64,000 nucleotides of DNA from Rhodocyclaceae bacterium (GCA_006218025.1 VBWA01000012.1:1-64000); one strand, 5' to 3'; counted from the first letter of the stretch, positions 18,295 to 25,834 are shown. Notes: a model not told the origin generated them from the sequence alone. Translations and numbers: made by a program.

Positions 18295-18581
18295 CCCACC
18301 ATCTCCCGCATGTGCGAGGGTGGCGTTCGCTGGAGTCCCGTGATGGCAGCCGGCACATGCCAGTAGAGCAGGTGCAACGCGAAGGCCGGATGTTTGCCGG
18401 TCTTCGCGCGGCCATACGCCGAGGCAAGCAGCAGCCCCAGCGCACAACCCGTGATGAAGAACCCCGAGATCATTCCGGCCAGGCCTGCGGCGAGCACCAG
18501 GAGCGACACGTCGAGATCCCACCAGAACATGCGTGGCGGATCGTTCAGGCGGCGCGGGATCTCAAGCGATGCGTCGGTCAT
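18291..18581 (-). CDS. traL: Type IV secretion protein TraL
   Basis: 96 residues with the compact TraL pattern: IPRRLNDPPRMFWWDLD at the N-terminus, a membrane segment pair (about 25-55) and a short polar tail. TraL is a small inner-membrane protein, VirB3-like, next to the pilin gene in all F-type systems. It starts 10 bp after the pilin gene ends and overlaps traE by four bases. Confidence 0.93.
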   Translation of the reverse strand: MTDASLEIPRRLNDPPRMFWWDLDVSLLVLAAGLAGMISGFFITGCALGLLLASAYGRAKTGKHPAFALHLLYWHVPAAITGLQRTPPSHMREMVG

Positions 18582-18591
18582 CGGTGATGGC

Positions 18592-18891
18592 TCAGACGAC
18601 CGCGGTCATGATGCTGTCGATGATGGTCGGCACATAGACCATGAACAGCGCGAAGACCACACCGGCCAGCGCCGGGATCGGCGAGGAGCGGGCGATGCCG
18701 ATACCGGCGCCGAGGATGAAGGCGGCGATTGCGATGGACTTGCCGAGGTAGCCGGTCGCCCAGTTGAGCAGCGTCGTGTACATCGTCTGGAACTCGGTAC
18801 CGGTGGTGCCGGCCAGGGCGGAGCCGGCGGCGAGAGTCAGGACGAGGACGAGGGTGGTGTTTAAAGCAGTGCTGCTGCGGGTCTTGCTCAT
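18592..18891 (-). CDS. traA: Conjugative pilin precursor TraA-like
   Basis: 99 residues from the ATG at 18889-18891 with GGAG about 8 bp upstream. A signal sequence (LVLVLTLAAGSALA) precedes a mature peptide of about 70 residues with two hydrophobic helices (YLGKSIAIAAFILGAGIGIA and ALAGVVFALFMVYVP) separated by a short polar loop. That is the organisation of F-type and VirB2 pilins. It is followed at once by traL, as in F. The pilin probably undergoes leader removal, perhaps by the S26 peptidase of this operon. Confidence 0.85.
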   Translation of the reverse strand: MSKTRSSTALNTTLVLVLTLAAGSALAGTTGTEFQTMYTTLLNWATGYLGKSIAIAAFILGAGIGIARSSPIPALAGVVFALFMVYVPTIIDSIMTAVV

Positions 18892-18986
18892 TGCTTGGAT
18901 CTCCAGTGCTTGGGTTGAGGGTGGTTGAGGGTGAAACGGCGGGACTTCATGGGGCAGAAACTCATTCGTGATCGAGGCAGGGCCGG

Positions 18987-19472
18987 CTAGCGCAGCGATG
19001 CGAAAGTCATTCTTCGCGCCGGGGGTGCAGGGGCGGGGATAGCGGCAGGCAGGTGGCGGCGCACCTTGTCGATATAGGCGCGCCTCAAGGCAGGGCGGGT
19101 GGTGTTGTAGGCGCCGACGGCATCCCAGGTGTAGCCGAGGCGGGAGACGTTGCCGGCAAGAATCCAGGCACCGACATGGATGTTGGTGCAGGGCTCGAAC
19201 AGCTCGCGCTCGCCGATGCCATGGGTGGCCAGCGTCGGCAGCCAGGCGGAATTGATCTGCATCAGCCCGATGTCGCGCGAGCCATTGCCGTTGCGGCCAA
19301 CGGCCTGCGGATTGAGGCCGGATTCGGTGCGGGCGATGGCGTAGAGCAGGGCGCTGCTGACCTGGTAGCGCTGTGCGGCATCGTCCCAGCAGGCCTGCGC
19401 GGGGAGGGCGGCACCAAAGGCGAGATGGATGCTCAGTCGCACCGCTAAGGCTCGCCTCCATGGTCTTTGCAT
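18987..19472 (-). CDS. Lytic transglycosylase (VirB1-type SLT)
   Basis: 161 residues from the ATG at 19470-19472, with AGGAGA just upstream. The frame is open for another 380 bp upstream, but that stretch lies in the divergent regulatory region. A signal peptide ends near PAQA. The SLT domain shows the catalytic Glu in AIARTESGLNP, then GRNGNGSRDIGLMQINS and the YNTTRPALRRAYIDKV C-terminal motif. It cuts peptidoglycan locally so the secretion apparatus can cross the wall. It is the first gene of the minus-strand transfer operon, 95 bp before the pilin gene. Confidence 0.93.
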   Translation of the reverse strand: MQRPWRRALAVRLSIHLAFGAALPAQACWDDAAQRYQVSSALLYAIARTESGLNPQAVGRNGNGSRDIGLMQINSAWLPTLATHGIGERELFEPCTNIHVGAWILAGNVSRLGYTWDAVGAYNTTRPALRRAYIDKVRRHLPAAIPAPAPPARRMTFASLR

Positions 19473-19752
19473 GCTGTTCTCCTGGTCTGATGTCTGCGCG
19501 CCTGGCGGGGATTCCGCTGCGCAAAAGGTGGAGCGCATCGTAAGCAGCGAGGACGGGCAACTGAGCCTGAATCGGGGCCTCGATGAGGCCTCCAATCCGC
19601 TTGACATCGGGTGGCGGTTCACGAAACACGGTGGCGAACCACGTGTTTGCGTGGGTGGAACGAATTGCTGGCGCGCGTCAAGGGGTTTTGGGGGCCTCAT
19701 CGAGGCCTCAATTGCCGCAGATGTCCCGAAACGGACCGGCAATACTCGGTCG
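19473..19752. promoter_or_regulatory. Divergent control region with paired hairpins (candidate oriT)
   Basis: A 280-bp region between the first gene of the minus-strand transfer operon and the relaxase gene. It holds two 15-bp hairpins that are inverted copies of each other: GGCCTCGATGAGGCC at 19576-19590 and GGCCTCATCGAGGCC at 19693-19707. Each has a 6-bp perfect stem and a 3-nt loop. Between them lies another imperfect inverted repeat (AAACACG and CGTGTTT about 11 bp apart) and short direct repeats of GGTGGCG. MobH relaxase genes are often next to their oriT, so an oriT is plausible. Promoters for both operons must also be here, but I see no convincing sigma-70 pair. Confidence 0.5.
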
Positions 19753-21018
19753 ATGATGATCAAGTGGATGATCCGGTGCGAGCGCAGAGCGGAGCCGGGA
19801 AGCGGACTTGCGGTCGCCGGGACGTTGTTGCGCAGGCCACTGCCGGCGAACACGCCTCAGTGCTTGCAGGACGAGGCCCTGGTCGACCTGATTCGGATCA
19901 AGATGGGTTTCCCCAGCGAGGTGTTCGAGCCGGTGGTGCGCCCGGTCATCGAGGGCTATGCGGCGTACTTGCACGGGCTGCCGGCGACGGAATCGCGGCC
20001 GCAGGCGCATAGCGGCGCTCGCTTCACGCACGCCCTGCAGGTCGGCAGTCGCGCGCTCGATTTCCGGCGTGGCCAGATCCTGCCGCGAGGAGCGGCACCG
20101 GAGGTGATCGGTGCGCAGGCGCATCGCTGGACCTACGCCGTGTTTGTCGCCGCCTTGCTGCACGACACTAGGCACGAGGGGCTTGCGGAGCAATTACTGA
20201 ATCGCTTCGTACCGCCCCTGGTTCTCGAATGGCTGGCGGCGGACCCCGCGTTAATGCGCGAGCTTGTTACATTCCTCTCGGGAGACGACTCGGCGCCGAC
20301 TGGAGCGATCAGTGAGCTGGTATTGCGCGCCGCCGGTCAATCGCCGAGCCGCGATCTTCGTCCGCGCGGTCGAGGTGATCCCCAAGTGCAGGAGGCTGTG
20401 CCGGCCCCGAGTCCGCTGGGCGTGAAAGCCGAAGGCGACGTCGAGGACCCCGCAACCACTTCGACTACGACAGTGGCAATGGACCAGCCGGCACTTCCGG
20501 TCGAGGAAACGGAGTACCTCGAAGGGGTGGACGACGATCAGCCGAAATCTGCCTCGCTACCGTCGCGGAAATCCATGACATCGGATTCAGCAGGGCCGCA
20601 AGCACCCGATGGGGCGCATCGCTTCATGGCCTGGCTGCAGCAAGGACTCGCCGATGGCACGCTTCCGGTCAACGTGGCCGGAGCGCTCGTGCATTTCGTC
20701 CCCGAGGGCATGCTTCTGGTATCGCCCCGCATCTTCCGCGAGTTCGCCACGCGTTTCGGCGACGACAGTAACGGTCCGGCCCCCGCTGCCGGCGACCCGG
20801 ATATCGGCAAATCGATCCAGCGCCAGTTCCTGCGCGCAGGCTGGCATCGGCGGGCCGGGAAGGGCGTCAATATGTTGAGCTACCAGGTGGTGCGCGGCGA
20901 GCGCGCCGTGTCACAACTCTCGGGCGTCGTGATCCCGAACCCGGAACGCTTCATCCACCCGGTGCCTGCCATCAATCCGGCGCTGGTCCACCTGCCCGCA
21001 AAGGAAGGAGAAGCGTAA
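19753..21018 (+). CDS. traI: MobH-type conjugative relaxase TraI, apparently internally shortened
   Basis: 421 residues from ATG ATG at 19753. The N-terminal TraI_2 (HD-hydrolase-like) domain shows the segment from RFTHALQVGSRAL (near 90) to RWTYAVFVAALLHD (near 125-137). The C-terminal TraI_2_C domain runs from MAWLQQGLADGTLPVN (near 291) to about 400. MobH relaxases nick oriT using this HD-type metal site. In the family, LLHD is normally followed by IGK and roughly 80-100 more residues before the RHE...ERIVPP helix. Here LLHD runs directly into TRHEGLAEQLLNRFVPP, so a block appears to be missing and the nickase may be inactive. The frame is open upstream to 19429 but through the hairpin region. 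traD follows by 4 bp. Confidence 0.82.
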   Translation: MMIKWMIRCERRAEPGSGLAVAGTLLRRPLPANTPQCLQDEALVDLIRIKMGFPSEVFEPVVRPVIEGYAAYLHGLPATESRPQAHSGARFTHALQVGSRALDFRRGQILPRGAAPEVIGAQAHRWTYAVFVAALLHDTRHEGLAEQLLNRFVPPLVLEWLAADPALMRELVTFLSGDDSAPTGAISELVLRAAGQSPSRDLRPRGRGDPQVQEAVPAPSPLGVKAEGDVEDPATTSTTTVAMDQPALPVEETEYLEGVDDDQPKSASLPSRKSMTSDSAGPQAPDGAHRFMAWLQQGLADGTLPVNVAGALVHFVPEGMLLVSPRIFREFATRFGDDSNGPAPAAGDPDIGKSIQRQFLRAGWHRRAGKGVNMLSYQVVRGERAVSQLSGVVIPNPERFIHPVPAINPALVHLPAKEGEA

Positions 21019-21022
21019 GCCC

Positions 21023-22990
21023 ATGGCCTATCCGCTCGAATCCCTGCTGCGGCCCGCCTACGAATTGCGTGCGGCGGCCGTTTCCGCACTCGCCGCCGCT
21101 GGCGTGATGACGAAGCCATCGGCCTTCCTGCTGACGCGAGAGCTGGCTTTGGGGTTAGCTGGCGTCCTGATTTGTCACGCCACCTGGCGTTGCTTTGCAG
21201 GGCTCAGAATCCTGCGGTACCGCGCCAACCTGCGGCGCCAGCGCCGCTACGTGGTGGCGTCCGAAGATATCCCGTGGTCGGCCGACCGCTTGTTTCTGGG
21301 CCGGGGTTTCCACTGGGATCAGCGCCACACGCAGCGCCTGCACGAAGCCCGTCTTCCAGAAAAGCAGGACCTGCTGAAGCCCGGACTGATTGGCAGGACC
21401 ACAGAATTCCTGCGTGACCTGCCGCCGGAACACTCCGCCGTCGGTGGCGATCCAGCCATTCACGGGGTCGAACCCGCAGAGTCCGACATCTGGATGGACA
21501 TCAGCGACCGAGTCGGCCACACCCTGGTCCTGGGCACCACCCGAGTCGGCAAGACCCGGCTCGCGGAAGTGCTCCTGACGCAGGACATCCGGCGCGGCGA
21601 GGTGGTCATCGTGTTCGATCCCAAGGGCGACATCGATCTGCTGCGGCGCGTCTATGCCGAGGCGAAGCGCGCAGGACGGCACAACGAGTTCTTCATGTTC
21701 CACCTGGGGCATCCGGAGGTCTCGGCTCGCTACAACCCGGTGGGGAGCTTCTCGCGCATCACCGAGGTGGCGACGCGTATCGCCGGGCAGCTTCCGTCCG
21801 AAGGTCAGTCGGCGGCATTCAAGGAGTTCGTCTGGCGCTTCGTGAACGTCATGGCCCGCGCACTGGTCGCGCTTGGCCGCAAGCCCGATTACGAGCAGAT
21901 CAATCGCTATGCCTCGAACGTCGAGCCGCTCCTGATTGACTACTTCGAGCACTGGCTGGACGGTGAGTCGGGTGCCGCAGGATGGCGTGAGGAAGTGGAA
22001 TCGATGGCGATCGACAAGAAGAGCCTCGACAAGGGGCTCCAGTCCCGCGGATTTCGTGCAGTGACCCTGGTCGAATACGCGCGGCGCAAGAAGCTTTACG
22101 ACCCCATCGCCAACGCGCTGGCTTCGACGCTCAACTACGAGAAGAGCTACTTCGACAAGCTGGTGGCGTCCCTCCTGCCCCTGATGGAAAAACTCACCAC
22201 GGGGCGTACGGCAGCGCTGCTGTCGCCGGATCTGGACGATGCCAGCGACTGGCGTCCCGTGTTCGACTGGGCTTCGGTGATCAACCTGGGCGGCATTGTC
22301 TATATCGGGCTGGATTCCCTGTCGGACTACGAGGTGGCCGCCGCGGTGGGTAATTCGATGTTCGCGGATCTTACGAGTGTCGCCGGGAGCATCTACAAGT
22401 TCGGCACGGGGAGGGGGCTTCCTGGCGAAACGCCAGCGCGTCGCATTGCGATCCATGCCGACGAGTTCAATGAACTGATCGGTGACGAGTTCATCCCGCT
22501 GCTCAACAAGGCCGGCGGCGCGGGTTTCCAGGTGACGGCCTATACCCAGACATGGTCGGACGTCGAGGCGCGCATCGGATCACTGGCCAAGGCGGGCCAG
22601 ATTGCCGGGAACTTCAATACGCTGATCATGTTGCGGGTCAAGGAGGTCGCGACGGCGGAACTATTGACCAGCCAATTGCCGGAGGTGCGCATTGTCTCCA
22701 CTATCGTTTCGTCCTCGGTCTCCGATACCAATGATCCGGGAGATTTTGCGGACTTCGCCAGTCGTAACGAAGACCGCATTACCACGGAGAGTGCTCCGAT
22801 GCTGGCGCCGAGCGATCTGGTGCAGTTACCCAAGGGACAGGCCTTTGCGCTGATTCATGGCGGGCAGTTGCACAAGATCCGGATGCCGTTGCCGGACGCC
22901 AGCCACGACCCGCTGATGCCTGTCAGCCTTGAAGCGATCGGCAGCGAGGTCCGAGGCCGAATGGAAGGCCGGTCGAACCCGGCGCCTTAG
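21023..22990 (+). CDS. traD: Type IV coupling protein TraD
   Basis: 655 residues. Walker A GTTRVGKTRL is near residue 171, followed by VIVFDPKGDIDLL near 195 (the motif typical of SXT/ICE TraD) and Walker B HADEFNELIG near 478. The N-terminal 45-60 residues carry a weak membrane segment (LALGLAGVLICHATW). TraD is the hexameric inner-membrane ATPase that brings the relaxase-DNA complex to the secretion channel. It sits 4 bp after traI and 11 bp before the DUF4400 protein gene, the usual traI-traD-traJ-like order of MobH ICEs. It looks complete. Confidence 0.93.
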   Translation: MAYPLESLLRPAYELRAAAVSALAAAGVMTKPSAFLLTRELALGLAGVLICHATWRCFAGLRILRYRANLRRQRRYVVASEDIPWSADRLFLGRGFHWDQRHTQRLHEARLPEKQDLLKPGLIGRTTEFLRDLPPEHSAVGGDPAIHGVEPAESDIWMDISDRVGHTLVLGTTRVGKTRLAEVLLTQDIRRGEVVIVFDPKGDIDLLRRVYAEAKRAGRHNEFFMFHLGHPEVSARYNPVGSFSRITEVATRIAGQLPSEGQSAAFKEFVWRFVNVMARALVALGRKPDYEQINRYASNVEPLLIDYFEHWLDGESGAAGWREEVESMAIDKKSLDKGLQSRGFRAVTLVEYARRKKLYDPIANALASTLNYEKSYFDKLVASLLPLMEKLTTGRTAALLSPDLDDASDWRPVFDWASVINLGGIVYIGLDSLSDYEVAAAVGNSMFADLTSVAGSIYKFGTGRGLPGETPARRIAIHADEFNELIGDEFIPLLNKAGGAGFQVTAYTQTWSDVEARIGSLAKAGQIAGNFNTLIMLRVKEVATAELLTSQLPEVRIVSTIVSSSVSDTNDPGDFADFASRNEDRITTESAPMLAPSDLVQLPKGQAFALIHGGQLHKIRMPLPDASHDPLMPVSLEAIGSEVRGRMEGRSNPAP

Positions 22991-23001
22991 AGGAGAAGAG
23001 T

Positions 23002-23715
23002 TTGGCTTCCAGGAATGCATCGTTTCATGAGGGCGTAGTTGCCGGGGCGCTGCTGGCACCGATGAAGATCGGCTTCTTGCTGATGCTGACCTTGGTTGGA
23101 ATCCTCGTTGCGACCTGGATAGTTGACTGGACCTTCGTGTTCAAGGTCTGGCCGGAGGGTGTCGGCCGATTGAAAGGCATCCTGGCTGCCGACCTTGCCC
23201 GCACGCTCGAACTCGCCGAGTGGCAGGGCGAGGTGCCGACCGTCGTGACTGGAACGGCGAACTTTCTGTATGGGCTGGTGTTTGGGGTGACGGGGATTCA
23301 CGACATGGGGTTGCGGTTTGCGGAGGGGGCGGCGCTTTCCATTCCTGACACCATCGTGCGCAATAGCTACCTCGCGAACATAGATGCCATCGAAGTGGCG
23401 ATGATCGGCACGCAGTTGCTCGGCGTCCGGCTTGTTCCGCTGGCCATGATGGCGCCACTGCTCATGCTGGTGTATCTGGTTGCTGCGGCTGATGGGCTAA
23501 CGCAGCGTGCGATACGTCGGGCCTGCGGCGGGAGGGAGTCGGCGAGTCTTTATCATCGGGCCAAGCATTTGCAGGTCATGCTCCTGGTGATGAGCGGGGT
23601 GCTGGTTCTGATCCAGCCGGTATCGATCGATCCACGTCTGGTAGGGGTGCCGGTCGCGTTGTTTGTCGGCATACTGGCGCGACTGCAGTGGGCCTGTTAC
23701 AAGAAACATCTTTGA
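23002..23715 (+). CDS. ICE membrane protein, DUF4400/TIGR03747 type
   Basis: 237 residues from a TTG at 23002, supported by AGGAG 6 bp upstream. There are four probable membrane segments: about 18-38, a weaker one near 85-100, 135-160 and 190-212. The motif RACGGRESASLYHRAKHL near 172-190 is characteristic of the small membrane protein encoded after traD in ICEs (TIGR03747/DUF4400). The function is unproven; in SXT the gene at this position (traJ) is needed for efficient transfer. Ends 68 bp before the HTH gene. Confidence 0.85.
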   Translation: MASRNASFHEGVVAGALLAPMKIGFLLMLTLVGILVATWIVDWTFVFKVWPEGVGRLKGILAADLARTLELAEWQGEVPTVVTGTANFLYGLVFGVTGIHDMGLRFAEGAALSIPDTIVRNSYLANIDAIEVAMIGTQLLGVRLVPLAMMAPLLMLVYLVAAADGLTQRAIRRACGGRESASLYHRAKHLQVMLLVMSGVLVLIQPVSIDPRLVGVPVALFVGILARLQWACYKKHL

Positions 23716-23783
23716 CCGGCGCCGCACGCGGCTGCATTGCGCTAGCATATCGCCTTCATCATCCCCAATCGAAGGAGGTCACC

Positions 23784-24002
23784 ATGGCCCGCAAGAAGAA
23801 GCTCGATTTTTCTGACATCGCTACTACCCGCAAGAAGGCGAATCTCAATCAGAAGGATTTCTGGAAGGGTTATGGCGTAACGCAGTCGGGTGGGTCGCGC
23901 TACGAATCCGGTCGGAATATTCCGAAGCCATTGGCGATCCTGTTATGGCTGCATCAGTCGGGGAAGGTGACGGACAAGGACCTGGCGGAAGCTTTGAAAT
24001 AG
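23784..24002 (+). CDS. Small helix-turn-helix protein
   Basis: 72 residues from the ATG at 23784, chosen for the GGAGG at 23775-23779; the open upstream extension overlaps the previous gene. The basic N-terminus (MARKKKLDFSD) is followed by a helix-turn-helix of XRE type (LNQKDFWKGYGVTQSGGSRY and ESGRNIPKPLAILLWLHQSG). Short HTH proteins of this kind often end transfer modules and may regulate them; the target here is unknown. It marks the end of the recognisable transfer genes. Confidence 0.75.
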   Translation: MARKKKLDFSDIATTRKKANLNQKDFWKGYGVTQSGGSRYESGRNIPKPLAILLWLHQSGKVTDKDLAEALK

Positions 24003-24145
24003 TTGGAAGTCAGTTGCCTTCAAAGCTGGCCCCGAAACTCCTGGCAGCGCGATTGCTCAGCGTACGAATGTCCTCGAACCAATTGGGAGTGACCCTGCAA
24101 GCGACCAGAACGAGTGACAAAGCAATACGGCAAGCGGACGGTCCA

Positions 24146-24244
24146 TGGATTTGTGGACAGCTCGCCTGCGGGCGTACCGGGCGGTCTTGCCGTGGATAAC
24201 GACAAAACCGTTACCCACCGCGCCGCCCTCTGACCACAAATCCA
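24146..24244. repeat. Inverted repeat, 11-bp arms
   Basis: Perfect 11-bp arms TGGATTTGTGG and CCACAAATCCA enclose 77 bp. The arm ends also resemble half of a DnaA box. I cannot tell whether it is a regulatory site, a recombination end or a remnant of a replication region; no protein signature accompanies it. Confidence 0.4.
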
Positions 24245-24312
24245 CAGACCCCCAAGCGCAAGATCTTTTTTTAGAGGGGGTTCAAAGGTGAAACCCATTC
24301 CCTGACCGGCAC

Positions 24313-24354
24313 TGCGCGGCATTTCGCGCAAGTCGCCTCGAAGCAGGGTTAGAA
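24313..24354 (-). repeat. attC-like hairpin element 1 (degenerate)
   Basis: Hairpin TGCGCG-6 nt-CGCGCA at 24313-24330. On the minus strand TTCTAAC (24348-24354) precedes it, 16 bp after the stop of the gene at 24371. It shares the TGCGCG...CGCGCA core and the flanking AACCC/GGGTT pairing with elements 2 and 3, but its outer core sites are poor matches to RYYYAAC and GTTRRRY. Read as a decayed member of the same element family. Confidence 0.45.
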
Positions 24355-24370
24355 GTCTTGTGAGCCATAT

Positions 24371-24682
24371 TCAAAGGAGAATAGCTGGTGGCGCAAAGGC
24401 CGCAGGAATACTAATGCCTTGATATGCGGGTTTTCTCGCACGGCGGTTTCCTTCTTGGATTACACCGATGAGTAGGTCGTCAGCGTGCTCAAAATAGGCA
24501 AACTGCGACTGAAGATGCGGCACGGTCACGTGGTGCACGTCCAGACCATGTAAGTCTTGGACTGGAACGTGCAACTTCGCTAGGTTTTCCAAATTTGCGA
24601 ACGCGAGTTGACCACTGTTGTCGTTCCACCAAGTGCAGTGCGCGTACCACCACATCCATAGCGGCATCCGCGCCAGCCCCAT
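24371..24682 (-). CDS. Hypothetical protein coupled to the AP2-like gene
   Basis: 103 residues. Its ATG follows the stop of the AP2-domain gene without a gap (TGAATG at 24680-24685), which suggests translational coupling. The sequence has Trp-rich N-terminal residues (MPLWMWWYAHCTWW), a His-rich middle (DLHGLDVHHVTVPHLQ) and a hydrophobic acidic stretch; I do not recognise it. It is followed on its 3' side by an attC-like hairpin. Real gene status rests on the tight junction and the even, non-arginine-rich composition. Confidence 0.5.
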   Translation of the reverse strand: MGLARMPLWMWWYAHCTWWNDNSGQLAFANLENLAKLHVPVQDLHGLDVHHVTVPHLQSQFAYFEHADDLLIGVIQEGNRRARKPAYQGISIPAAFAPPAILL

Positions 24683-25141
24683 TCATCGTTTCTTTGAAAG
24701 CCGCTTCGCCACGGCGTGGTGCAGAAAGAGACGGTTCTCGACGTTTGCCAGCAATTCAGATCGAGCAGCCACCGCAAGGTGGTAGGCTTCCCGGTTACCA
24801 TACTGGCGAACCGAAAACGACCTGGTGGTGCTTTTGCCGCCACTGACCTTGATCTTCGCCTGCCAGAAGCCCAAGGGTTGAGCGGCTGACTTGAGAAAAT
24901 GCACTCCCGGCACACCGCTCAGGTTGTTTGACCGTCGTTGCGCGTGGAACGCCACCAAGGTGAGTGCCGGAATATTCGCCAGTCGCTCGTCACGCCATGC
25001 TACGGCCTGCGCCTTGGCCTCCTTTGCACCCCCGCACGCCAAGTCGTAGAAGGTCTTGGCGTACATGACACCGCGCCGGCTGAACCGCACGCGCCAGCAC
25101 CATGCGTTCTTGGCGGCTCGATGACGGCGGATGGCGTACAT
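24683..25141 (-). CDS. AP2-like DNA-binding domain protein
   Basis: 152 residues with an AP2/ERF-type DNA-binding domain at about 65-130: RRSNNLSGVPGVHF, WQAKIKVSGGKSTTRSFSV and YGNREAYHLAVAARSEL. The N-terminal part (about 8-55) looks like a second, more diverged copy (WCWRVRFSRRGVMYAKTF). Bacterial AP2 domains occur in phage and homing-endonuclease proteins and as stand-alone ORFs in mobile DNA. No nuclease motif accompanies it here. The start follows the stop of a nuclease-like fragment by 3 bp (TGAGACATG), so it may once have been translated after that gene. Confidence 0.72.
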   Translation of the reverse strand: MYAIRRHRAAKNAWCWRVRFSRRGVMYAKTFYDLACGGAKEAKAQAVAWRDERLANIPALTLVAFHAQRRSNNLSGVPGVHFLKSAAQPLGFWQAKIKVSGGKSTTRSFSVRQYGNREAYHLAVAARSELLANVENRLFLHHAVAKRLSKKR

Positions 25142-25144
25142 GTC

Positions 25145-25303
25145 TCAGTTCTCGCGCTTTGCCCTGCGCCACTCCCACGGCGGCACCGGGTCAGCATCCT
25201 GCCATAGCCCGACCTTCCCAGCCTTCGCCGTAGCCTCTGCGGCCTCGTAGGACGACCGCTGCGCCGCTGTCTGCTCCTTGGCGTACTGCCGATAAGGTGG
25301 AGG
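25145..25303 (-). pseudogene. 3' fragment of a staphylococcal-nuclease-like (thermonuclease) gene
   Basis: A minus-strand open frame with no start, preceded by an in-frame stop at 25304-25306. It encodes about 50 residues: YRQYAKEQTAAQRSSYEAAE, AGKVGLWQDADPVPPWEWRR and then a stop. This is the typical C-terminal end of SNase-like nucleases (GLW...PVPPWEWRR). The N-terminal domain with the catalytic Arg/Glu residues is absent. The fragment starts exactly where attC-like element 2 ends, so it looks like the remains of a gene cut by a recombination event at that site. Confidence 0.65.
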
Positions 25304-25359
25304 TCACCGGCGCTGCGCGGCTTCATCGCGCAGCGTCCGTGTTGATGGATGGGTTGGGG
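25300..25359 (-). repeat. attC-like hairpin element 2
   Basis: A perfect 9-bp stem CGCTGCGCG/CGCGCAGCG (25311-25319 and 25327-25335) with a 7-nt loop, extended by pairing with one bulged base. On the minus strand CCCCAAC (25353-25359) lies one base after the stop codon of the GIY-YIG gene, the position of the R'' core site in an integron attC. The opposite core (expected GTTRRRY) is replaced by CTTATCG at the junction with the nuclease fragment. Confidence 0.55.
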
Positions 25360-25360
25360 G

Positions 25361-25756
25361 TCAGATGCCAGTCTTGTTCCATTTCGGCTTTAGCTGGGAA
25401 ACGATATCGTCTTCAAGGGCGGCCGCCAGATTGAGATGAAAGCCACCGTACTTGAGTAAGCCGTGGTCTGGAAGGACAAGGATAGAAACTGTACCTCCAG
25501 CACCAAGGCATTCTTTGAGGTTCGCGTTGTTTCTGATATTGGTGGACTGCGTCGGGCCGGGGTTTTGATAGCCGTACATTCGGGCTTTCAGCGGCTGTAC
25601 AGTCTTGCCGATGTACAGAATTTCGCGCTCTGACTCGAAGGCGTAAAGAATGTTTCGTGATTCCGCCTCGGCATCCAGAGTACACGTTATGCCGCTGGCG
25701 GAGAGCTTCCATTCGCCAACTTTCCGGAAGCCGATGTCGAGCAGCCGCTGGTGCAT
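25361..25756 (-). CDS. GIY-YIG-type nuclease domain protein (cassette-like ORF)
   Basis: 131 residues from the ATG at 25754-25756. The core of a GIY-YIG fold is seen at about 35-62: ILYAFESEREILYIGKT, with YAF in place of GIY and a good YIG, followed by an Arg in KARMYGY. The C-terminal part (LEDDIVSQLKPKWNKTG) matches single-domain members of the family. Such proteins cut or bind DNA, and some act as cassette or phage-related nucleases. The ORF begins 9 bp after one attC-like site and ends 1 bp before the next, exactly as a gene cassette would. The catalytic Glu cannot be placed with certainty. Confidence 0.68.
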   Translation of the reverse strand: MHQRLLDIGFRKVGEWKLSASGITCTLDAEAESRNILYAFESEREILYIGKTVQPLKARMYGYQNPGPTQSTNIRNNANLKECLGAGGTVSILVLPDHGLLKYGGFHLNLAAALEDDIVSQLKPKWNKTGI

Positions 25757-25765
25757 TAGTGAGAC

Positions 25766-25834
25766 CCCCAACGAATAGAAGTGAGCGGACCTGCGCGGTT
25801 TTTCGCGCAGGTCTGCTCGACTGCCGGGTTGGGC
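25766..25834 (-). repeat. attC-like recombination site, element 3 (best match)
   Basis: On the minus strand, GCCCAAC (25828-25834) fits RYYYAAC and GTTGGGG (25766-25772) fits GTTRRR with a mismatch only at the last base. The two ends pair. Between them is a 10-bp perfect stem GACCTGCGCG/CGCGCAGGTC (25788-25797 and 25804-25813) extended outward by GAGC/GCTC with one mismatch and an extrahelical G. The site is 69 bp long and starts one base after a stop codon; the next ORF starts 9 bp beyond it. This is the organisation of an integron attC. Confidence 0.65.

Larger units (their letters stand above)
24003..24370. other. Gene-free stretch between the transfer module and the cassette-like region
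   Basis: 368 bp without a convincing gene. It contains an 11-bp inverted repeat, TGGATTTGTGG (24146-24156) and CCACAAATCCA (24234-24244), 77 bp apart, with a CGTGGATAA sequence between them that differs from a DnaA box by one base. Near its right end is the first attC-like hairpin (24313-24330). It could be the boundary of the conserved ICE backbone. Confidence 0.45.

Noticed and set aside
19429-19752. Longer start for the relaxase (from 19429)
   Set aside because: The extension runs through the hairpin region and overlaps the start of the divergent transglycosylase gene; its composition is not protein-like.
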